Source of the DNA: Gammaproteobacteria bacterium | GTDB taxonomy: Bacteria > Pseudomonadota > Gammaproteobacteria > JAJDOJ01 | Direction of reading: 5' to 3' | DNA: 11,496 bases | NCBI GenBank assembly: GCA_027030565.1 | Contig: JALVEU010000159.1 | Coordinates: forward strand, 1 to 11,496 | Part shown: positions 7,741-11,496 of the stretch, piece by piece | How positions within the stretch are numbered: the first letter of the stretch is position 1 | Layout: each line of letters starts with the position of its first letter | The notes under the pieces: model-generated | What the model saw: only the letters and a program-made list of their open reading frames with translations | What the model was told of the DNA's origin: nothing | The model's database searches: none | Translations under genes and position numbers: made by a program

Positions 7741-8208
7741 ATGGGACGACATTGGAAGGCGGTACTGGCGGTCTGGGCCCTGTGCGTGTGGGGGGTAGTC
7801 GCCCTCGCGGCGGAGGACGAGGGCGTGATTTCCGTGCGCAGCGCACACGACGTACCCACCACCATGGACCGGCTGGCGAGCGCGGTGCGCGCCGCGGGCC
7901 TCAACGTCTTCGACCGGATCGATCATGCGGCGGGTGCCGCGAAGGTGGGTCTGACCCTGCGTCCCACGCAGCTACTCATCTTCGGCAATCCCAAGGTGGG
8001 CACGCGGCTCATGCATTGCAGCCAGCGGGCGGCACTCGATCTGCCCATGAAGGCGCTGGTGTGGGAAGACGCTAACGGCCACGTGTGGCTCAGCTACAAC
8101 GACCCCGCCTATCTGGCCGCCCGGCATCATGCCCAGGGATGCAGCACCGTGGTGGAAAAGATGCAGCGCGCGCTGCACCGGCTCGCGGCGGAGGCCACGG
8201 GAGGCTGA
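7741..8208 (+). CDS. Secreted DUF302-family protein
   Basis: A 155-residue protein with an N-terminal signal peptide: basic MGRHWK, a hydrophobic core to about residue 22, and likely cleavage near ALA|AED. The mature part is a single DUF302 domain, with FGNPKVGTRLM (81-91), LPMKALVWED (101-110) and WLSYNDPAYLAARH (116-129). The biochemical function of DUF302 is unknown; members are often periplasmic and occur near sulfur or heme redox genes. ATG 7741 has a strong GGGGAGGAG 7 bases upstream. Upstream in-frame ATGs (7660, 7720) would bury the signal peptide behind a charged extension. It converges with the P460-type cytochrome gene, and I see no clear promoter in the 139-base gap after thrC. 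Confidence 0.85.
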   Translation: MGRHWKAVLAVWALCVWGVVALAAEDEGVISVRSAHDVPTTMDRLASAVRAAGLNVFDRIDHAAGAAKVGLTLRPTQLLIFGNPKVGTRLMHCSQRAALDLPMKALVWEDANGHVWLSYNDPAYLAARHHAQGCSTVVEKMQRALHRLAAEATGG

Positions 8209-8254
8209 ACCCGGTTCCTTGCTTCGGCGGGGGGCGCGACCACTCCCCGATACC

Positions 8255-8731
8255 TCAGTCACGCAGTCGGCTGAAGACGTAGTCGCGGTCACGGGCCTGG
8301 CGATGGCATTGGAAGCAGCTCCTGCCGCCGTCCTTGGTGAGGCGGAGGTTGGCCTGCCCTTCGCCGAACCCCTCGAAACCCCAGCCGCCGGTAGCCTCGT
8401 ACCGCTGGGGATCCTTGACCATCACGCCGATGAGTTTGCGCTTGCCCTCCTCGATGGCGTGCTCGGCCTGCACCGCTTCCAGGAGATCGAAGACCAGGAC
8501 GGCGCCGGTGGGGAAGCGACCGCTCTTCAGTCCCTCACGGGCCGCGCCGTTGGCATAGATGTGATGGAGGCCGGCAAACGGCTGTGCTAGCGGGTGACCG
8601 GGTGAGATCACCATCGACTTGACGTGATACCACTCGCGGTAGTCCTGAGGATAGGGGACCGGTTCACTGCCCAGCGCCGGAGCGGCGGTGAACGCAACCA
8701 GCAGGCCCACGAGCATCGTATGGATCTTCAT
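8255..8731 (-). CDS. Cytochrome P460 / cytochrome c'-beta family protein
   Basis: A periplasmic c-type heme protein of 158 residues. A Sec signal peptide (MKIHTMLVGLLVAFTAAPAL) is followed by the family core HHIYANGAAREGL, GRFPTGAVLVFDL, VMVKDPQRYEATGGWGFEGF, and a C-terminal heme-attachment motif CFQCH (C139-H143). In this family, cytochrome P460 oxidises hydroxylamine and/or NO and carries a lysine-heme crosslink, while cytochrome c'-beta binds NO without one. I cannot tell from sequence reading alone which type this is; K69 just before the GRFPTG strand is one lysine to check. A strong GGGAGGA precedes ATG 8731. It diverges from a MarR regulator across a 96-base gap holding a perfect palindrome, so that regulator very likely controls it. 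Confidence 0.87.
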   Translation of the reverse strand: MKIHTMLVGLLVAFTAAPALGSEPVPYPQDYREWYHVKSMVISPGHPLAQPFAGLHHIYANGAAREGLKSGRFPTGAVLVFDLLEAVQAEHAIEEGKRKLIGVMVKDPQRYEATGGWGFEGFGEGQANLRLTKDGGRSCFQCHRQARDRDYVFSRLRD

Positions 8732-8750
8732 GGCACATCCTCCCGAGCTG

Positions 8751-8771
8751 ATAGTATCGACGCGATACTAT
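8751..8771. promoter_or_regulatory. Perfect 9-3-9 palindrome, probable MarR operator
   Basis: ATAGTATCG (8751-8759), a 3-base spacer, then its exact reverse complement CGATACTAT (8763-8771). The arms are AT-rich against a GC-rich background. The site lies between the divergent cytochrome and MarR genes and overlaps the predicted -10 and start of the cytochrome promoter, the expected position for a dimeric MarR repressor. Confidence 0.75.
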
Positions 8772-8797
8772 ATAGCCGGTGATCCATCCGCTGTCCA
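8769..8797 (-). promoter_or_regulatory. Predicted promoter of the P460-family gene
   Basis: On the minus strand, TGGACA (8797-8792, 5 of 6 to consensus), a 17-base spacer, then TATATA (8774-8769). Transcription would begin near 8762, inside the palindrome, giving a leader of about 31 bases with GGGAGGA before ATG 8731. Binding at the palindrome would block polymerase. Confidence 0.55.
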
Positions 8798-8827
8798 GTC
8801 GCTGCCAGGATCGCTACCATCTGGCCC

Positions 8828-9403
8828 ATGGCCGAGGAGAATCGACTCCTGGAACTCATCGAACGGCTGGGCGGGCTCATCCGCGCGGCGGTGCGCGCCT
8901 GCGCCGCCGAGCATGGCCTGCAGCCCGTACACATCGAGATTCTCCGCTACCTGAGTCGCTGCAATCGTTTCAGCGATACGCCCCAGGCCATCGCCGCATA
9001 TCTGGGGACGACCAAAGGCAGCATCTCCCAGTCCATCCAGCGCCTGGAGGCGCGCCGACTGGTGGCCAAGCGTGCCGATCCAGACGACCGGCGCCGGGTC
9101 CACGTGCGGCCCACGGCGCATGCGCGCGAACTGCTCGATGCCTGTCGTCTGCCGGATGCACTGCGCGAGGCTGCTGGCAGGCTCGATGCGGAACTCCTGG
9201 CCTCGACCGCTGCTGTACTCACGCGTTTGCTGCGCGAGTTGCAGCTCGGGGCGGGTCGACGTACGTTCGGTCAGTGCCGAACCTGCCGCCATCTCCAACA
9301 GGAGGGTATGCAATACCGCTGCGGATTGACCGGTGAACCCCTGACGGCACCGGAGACCGAATCCATCTGTTACGAACATGCGCCTCGTGCGACCGGCACG
9401 TAA
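8828..9403 (+). CDS. MarR-family regulator with four-Cys C-terminal segment
   Basis: A winged-helix transcription factor of 191 residues, longer than the usual 140-160 for MarR. The DNA-binding part has the recognition helix region AAYLGTTKGSISQSIQRLE (56-74) and the wing RADPDDRRRVHVRPT (82-96), with flanking helices for dimerisation. Beyond about residue 145 is an extra tail with C150, C153, C165 and C181 in the pattern CX2CX11CX15C, followed by YEH. This looks like a zinc or iron-sulfur site and could make the factor a metal, redox or NO sensor; that is inference. The ATG has only a weak ribosome site. It is divergent from the cytochrome gene and probably binds the palindrome at 8751-8771, repressing that gene and perhaps itself. 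Its own promoter is not clear. Confidence 0.88.
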   Translation: MAEENRLLELIERLGGLIRAAVRACAAEHGLQPVHIEILRYLSRCNRFSDTPQAIAAYLGTTKGSISQSIQRLEARRLVAKRADPDDRRRVHVRPTAHARELLDACRLPDALREAAGRLDAELLASTAAVLTRLLRELQLGAGRRTFGQCRTCRHLQQEGMQYRCGLTGEPLTAPETESICYEHAPRATGT

Positions 9404-9424
9404 GGAGCTTCCCCTGCACTCCTT
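9402..9424. terminator. Possible small bidirectional terminator
   Basis: AAGGAG (9402-9407) pairs with CTCCTT (9419-9424) over an 11-base loop, between the convergent stops of the MarR gene and lexA. Only three T's end the plus-strand side, so termination strength is doubtful. Confidence 0.3.
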
Positions 9425-10030
9425 TCAGAGGTGTTCGCGCCGAATCACTCCAACCACGACGCCTTCGATGCAGAGGTCGGTCTGGCGGGTGTCCACGCGT
9501 ATGGTCTCGTATTCCGGATGTTCCGGTTCGAGCAGGGCGATGGGCCCTTGCATCCGGAGCCGCTTCACGGTCACCTCGCCGTCGACGCGGGCCACCACGA
9601 TCTGACCATTGCGTACATCCACGGTGCGATGGACGGCGAGCAGGTCTCCATCCAGGATGCCGGCGTCCCGCATGCTCATTCCCTGGACCCGCAGCAAGAA
9701 GTCGGCGCGTGGCTCGAACATGCTGGGGCCCAGCTGGAGGCGGCCTTCGATGTGTGCCTCGGCGAGCATCGGGCTGCCCGCGGCGACGCGGCCCACGATG
9801 GGCAGCCCGGCATCGGGTTCACCCCGCAGCCGGATGCCACGTGCAGAACCGGCGACCAGGTCGATGGCACCCTTGCGCTGCAGTGCCTTGAGGTGGTCGC
9901 GCACCCCATTGGGGGAGGAGATTCCCATGGCCGCACCGATCTCCATGATCGTCGGCGGCATCCCCTGCTCCCGGATGTGGGTGCGGATGTATTCGAGGAT
10001 CTCGGATTGTCGGGGGGTGAGTGGCCGCAT
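9425..10030 (-). CDS. lexA: LexA, SOS-response repressor/autoprotease
   Basis: It represses DNA-damage genes and cleaves itself when stimulated by RecA filaments. The 201-residue product has the winged-helix N-terminal domain (LTPRQSEILEYI, PPTIMEIGAAMGISSPNGVRDHLKAL), the cleavage site A84-G85 in GRVAAGSP, catalytic S119 in VQGMSMRDAGI and K156 in GEVTVKRL. These numbers coincide with those of E. coli LexA. The start is ATG 10030; a TTG one codon upstream is not needed. The ribosome site is weak. An SOS box lies 17 bases before the ATG, consistent with autoregulation. No sulA- or recN-like gene is adjacent; instead a YdjM-type gene precedes it on the same strand. Confidence 0.97.
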   Translation of the reverse strand: MRPLTPRQSEILEYIRTHIREQGMPPTIMEIGAAMGISSPNGVRDHLKALQRKGAIDLVAGSARGIRLRGEPDAGLPIVGRVAAGSPMLAEAHIEGRLQLGPSMFEPRADFLLRVQGMSMRDAGILDGDLLAVHRTVDVRNGQIVVARVDGEVTVKRLRMQGPIALLEPEHPEYETIRVDTRQTDLCIEGVVVGVIRREHL

Positions 10031-10047
10031 CAAAGGATCTGCGGAAG

Positions 10048-10063
10048 CTGATGTTGTTTACAG
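10048..10063 (-). promoter_or_regulatory. SOS box (LexA operator) of lexA
   Basis: On the minus strand the site reads CTGTAAACAACATCAG, matching the gammaproteobacterial CTG-N10-CAG form. It overlaps a -10-like TATACT and lies between that element and the lexA ATG. Only one box is visible, whereas E. coli lexA has two. Confidence 0.85.
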
Positions 10064-10067
10064 TATA
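10062..10067 (-). promoter_or_regulatory. Predicted -10 element of lexA
   Basis: TATACT on the minus strand (5 of 6 to consensus), sharing two bases with the SOS box. Transcription would start near 10055, inside the box. No good -35 is seen at 16-18 bases (TGGCAT is the nearest). Confidence 0.45.
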
Positions 10068-10108
10068 CCGGCTTCCACGTACCGGATGCCAGCCTGTTTT
10101 CCTCCGGT

Positions 10109-10942
10109 TCAGAGTGGGGCGGGCCCCTGGGCTCGCCGGAACCCGGTGCTCAGCCGGTCGAGGAGGGCATCCACTCGTGCAGCCAGCGGGATCGGGGCCC
10201 CAGCCGGCGGCTCGGGGACGGCAGTGGTCGGTGCGAACCATCCCGCGTTCGGCCACCAGTGGTCGAGGTTTGCCCCTCGTGCCAGGCGATGTGAGACCTC
10301 GACGTACACCGGTCGGGGGTCGGGCGCCATGCTCAGGGCGAGCAGACACAACCCGTATGCGGCCAGTGTGGCCGGGCCGCTCCTGGCCGACCAGAGCTTG
10401 AGGGCCGAACCCAGCGAGCGCCGCGCCCGACTTCCGAACAGATTGAGGCTGTACAGCTCGTCGAGCACCAGGTGCATCAGATACCCGAAGGCGGCGAAGC
10501 CGCCTCCCAGCCAGGCCTGCAGCGCCGAACGCCCGGCGAGATGATATAGCAGGGCCGCGGTGGCGGCCCCGCAGCACATCGCCGCTGGCACGGAGTGGAA
10601 GATCCCACGATGGCGCGTCACCCGCACCAGCAGGGCGAACACGGCCCAGCGAAAGAGGAGGAAGGTGGCCACCCACACCAGTGCGAGCTCGGCGACCGTG
10701 CGGTACCGCGCGGAAGCCAGGAACAGGGCGAGGAATGCCGCCGCCACCGAGAGCAGGGTGAAGAGCACGCGTACGGGTGCCGAACGGTCGGAGTCCAGGT
10801 CGGGCGCCAGGCTTCCCGCCGTTCCCAGTGCCAGGTATACCAGCATTTCGGCGGGCGAGGCCAAGCCGCTCAGGAACGTTGCAGTGGCGGCGAGCCCCGA
10901 GGCGATGACCCCGAAGGCGAGGTGTTGCCCGAACGATGCCAG
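10109..10942 (-). CDS. YdjM-type inner-membrane putative metal-dependent hydrolase, CTG start
   Basis: A multi-pass membrane protein of the YdjM family (LexA-regulated, membrane-bound putative hydrolase; function unproven). With the start at 10942 it has 277 residues: HLAFG with H7, LGTAGSLAPDLDSD (about 39-52), TRHRGIFHS (109-117) and GYLMHLVLDELYS (about 153-165). These His/Asp residues form the expected metal site. No ATG, GTG or TTG lies between the in-frame stop near 10997-10999 and TTG 10864. Starting at TTG 10864 would lose the conserved ASFGQHLAFG opening. CTG at 10942-10940 falls exactly where family members begin, behind a GGGGAGAGGAG stretch. The C-terminal 70 or so residues are a Pro/Ala-rich soluble tail. 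It precedes lexA by 78 bases on the same strand. Confidence 0.82.
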   Translation of the reverse strand: MASFGQHLAFGVIASGLAATATFLSGLASPAEMLVYLALGTAGSLAPDLDSDRSAPVRVLFTLLSVAAAFLALFLASARYRTVAELALVWVATFLLFRWAVFALLVRVTRHRGIFHSVPAAMCCGAATAALLYHLAGRSALQAWLGGGFAAFGYLMHLVLDELYSLNLFGSRARRSLGSALKLWSARSGPATLAAYGLCLLALSMAPDPRPVYVEVSHRLARGANLDHWWPNAGWFAPTTAVPEPPAGAPIPLAARVDALLDRLSTGFRRAQGPAPL

Positions 10943-10989
10943 CTCCTCTCCCCCCTCGATCGTATCCGCGGCGTGAAGACAAAAGTCCT

Positions 10990-11025
10990 CTACACTCTAT
11001 ACGATGCGCACACTATATGTTGTAG
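10990..11025. promoter_or_regulatory. 36-base interrupted dyad upstream of the YdjM gene
   Basis: The site is built as CTACA-N3-TATA-N3-TGCGCA-N3-TATA-N3-TGTAG. All 24 named bases are exactly symmetric about the centre at 11007/11008, and the four N3 blocks are not. Both TATA blocks fall in candidate -10 elements of the YdjM gene, about 50-80 bases before its start. It looks like an operator for a large or doubly bound regulator; the regulator is unknown. Confidence 0.5.
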
Positions 11026-11104
11026 GCCGGGAATATTCTATCCCAAGATCATGAATCTCCGGATACACGGCACGGTGGACCGTGCATGTGCGCCGTTCTG
11101 CAGC

Positions 11105-11130
11105 GGGAGGGGACGTGGGGTAGGTGGGGG
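11105..11130 (+). other. Potential G-quadruplex motif
   Basis: Four G-runs of 3 to 5 separated by loops of 1, 4 and 5 bases: GGG-A-GGGG-ACGT-GGGG-TAGGT-GGGGG. It fits the standard G3+N1-7 pattern. More G-runs follow at 11148-11160. It lies in non-coding DNA with no known function. Confidence 0.4.
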
Positions 11131-11224
11131 CATGGCCCCGTATGCTCGGGTGTGGGAGGGGTTCTCCGGGTGTGCGACACGATAAGGGCGAGCCGCTGCG
11201 AGGCCCCGGGGAGCAGGGGACGAA

Positions 11225-11256
11225 CGATGGTGCGGGCCCGAAGGCCCGCACCATCG
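11225..11256 (-). terminator. Strong UUCG-capped hairpin, probable terminator
   Basis: A perfect 14-base stem (11225-11238 with 11243-11256) closed on the minus strand by a C(TTCG)G tetraloop. It begins 6 bases after the stop codon of the repeat protein. The T-tract is poor (TTCGTCC follows), so it may act with a factor or protect the mRNA 3' end. Confidence 0.65.
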
Positions 11257-11262
11257 GGCAGC

Positions 11263-11496
11263 TCAGTTGCGTGACCTGCCCTTGGGGCCCTGCTGCATCA
11301 TGTTCTGCATCATGGCGCGGCGCTGCATCATCTGCTGCATCTGCTGCGGACTGGGGCCGGCCTGAGGCCCGGGACCGCCCTTGGGGCCCCGCTGCATCAT
11401 GGCACGACGCTGCATCATCTGCTGCATCTGCTGCGGACTGGGGCCGGCCTGAGGCCCGGGACCGCCCTTGGGGCCCTGCTGCATCATGTTCTGCAT
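11263..11496 (-). CDS. Met/Gln/Pro/Gly-rich repeat protein, C-terminal part
   Basis: I do not recognise this gene. The frame is open to the window edge and ends at TGA 11265-11263 after the basic tail KGRSRN, so only the last 78 or so residues are seen and the true start is probably outside. The sequence alternates a Gly/Pro block (GPKGGPGPQAGPSPQQ) with a Met/Gln/Arg block (MQQMMQRRAMMQ), repeated almost exactly. There is no aromatic residue, no cysteine and no globular domain. Such Met/Gln-rich segments could be disordered, bind copper through Met, or form coiled assemblies; all of this is inference. A strong hairpin lies just beyond the stop. Clean frame maintenance through both repeat units, with the length difference a multiple of three, supports real coding. 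Confidence 0.6.
   Translation of the reverse strand: MQNMMQQGPKGGPGPQAGPSPQQMQQMMQRRAMMQRGPKGGPGPQAGPSPQQMQQMMQRRAMMQNMMQQGPKGRSRN
11281..11496. repeat. Tandem coding repeat (99, 87 and partial units)
   Basis: Unit 1 spans 11281-11379 (99 bases), unit 2 spans 11380-11466 (87 bases), and a third unit starting at 11467 runs out of the window. Units begin CTTGGGGCCC and are nearly identical at the DNA level. They differ by a 12-base in-frame indel (a four-residue Gln-Asn-Met-Met type insert) and a few third-position changes such as GCGCGG/GCACGA. Confidence 0.85.

Larger units (their letters stand above)
10943..11262. other. Intergenic region between the YdjM gene and the repeat protein
   Basis: About 320 bases with no convincing gene; small open frames here lack ribosome sites and family features. 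It contains a 36-base modular dyad (10990-11025), an 8-base palindrome GAATATTC (11031-11038), a hairpin GCACGG-TGGA-CCGTGC (11070-11085), a G-quadruplex motif (11105-11130), further G-runs to 11160 and a strong hairpin (11225-11256). The YdjM promoter probably lies around 10996-11040, where minus-strand TATAGA (11001-10996) and TATAGT (11017-11012, with TAGAAT 17 bases upstream) are -10 candidates. Confidence 0.6.

Noticed and set aside
6177..7904. Long minus-strand open frame of 575 codons opposite thrC
   Set aside because: It lies antisense to hom, thrC and the DUF302 gene with no family features.
8217..8254. Possible terminator between the DUF302 and P460 genes (CGGGG/CCCCG)
   Set aside because: A five-base stem with a 12-base loop and no T-run in GC-rich DNA is not supportable.
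9819..10982. Minus-strand open frame of 387 codons across lexA and the YdjM gene
   Set aside because: It is a frame-shifted shadow of both recognised genes on the same strand.
10997..11254. Minus-strand open frame of 85 codons in the right intergenic region
   Set aside because: It begins within the strong hairpin, is Pro/Ser/Arg-rich without a domain, and has no ribosome site.

Overview
The window is about 11.5 kb of GC-rich chromosomal DNA from a gammaproteobacterium. The order surE-pcm-(YqaA/DedA)-nlpD-rpoS is diagnostic of that class. Together with the alaC-hom-thrC run and a short-type threonine synthase, it suggests a Chromatiales/Ectothiorhodospiraceae-like lineage; that finer placement is inference. 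Genes are densely packed. I see no tRNA, rRNA, CRISPR array, transposase or integrase.

Left block (1-3339, plus strand): the tail of surE, then pcm, a YqaA-type membrane protein, nlpD and rpoS. This is the conserved stationary-phase/repair cluster. pcm overlaps the membrane gene by 4 bases, and nlpD probably starts inside the end of that gene. A small Mth938-type gene (3373-3753, minus) faces rpoS. It is divergent from the next operon, and their predicted -10 elements share one AT-rich core near 3786-3792.

Centre (3888-7601, plus strand): alaC, hom and thrC. This is an amino-acid operon that pairs an alanine-forming transaminase with homoserine dehydrogenase and threonine synthase. A secreted DUF302 protein (7741-8208) follows.

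Right block (8255-10942): a c-type heme protein of the cytochrome P460/c'-beta family (minus) diverges from a MarR-type regulator that carries an extra four-cysteine C-terminal segment (plus). Between them lies a perfect 9-3-9 palindrome overlapping the predicted cytochrome promoter, so this looks like a compact heme-enzyme/sensor switch. lexA (minus) comes next with a CTG-N10-CAG SOS box in its promoter. A YdjM-type integral membrane protein lies upstream of lexA on the same strand, and its family-conserved N-terminus can only be recovered with a CTG start codon.

Right end (10943-11496): a non-coding stretch of about 320 bases holds a 36-base modular dyad, a G-quadruplex motif and a strong UUCG hairpin. 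After it comes the 3' end of a Met/Gln/Pro-rich repeat protein encoded on the minus strand and cut by the window edge.

Most of the window is ordinary, well-conserved biology. The parts most worth a second look are the P460/MarR pair with its operator, the 36-base dyad upstream of the YdjM gene, the CTG start, and the Met/Gln repeat protein.
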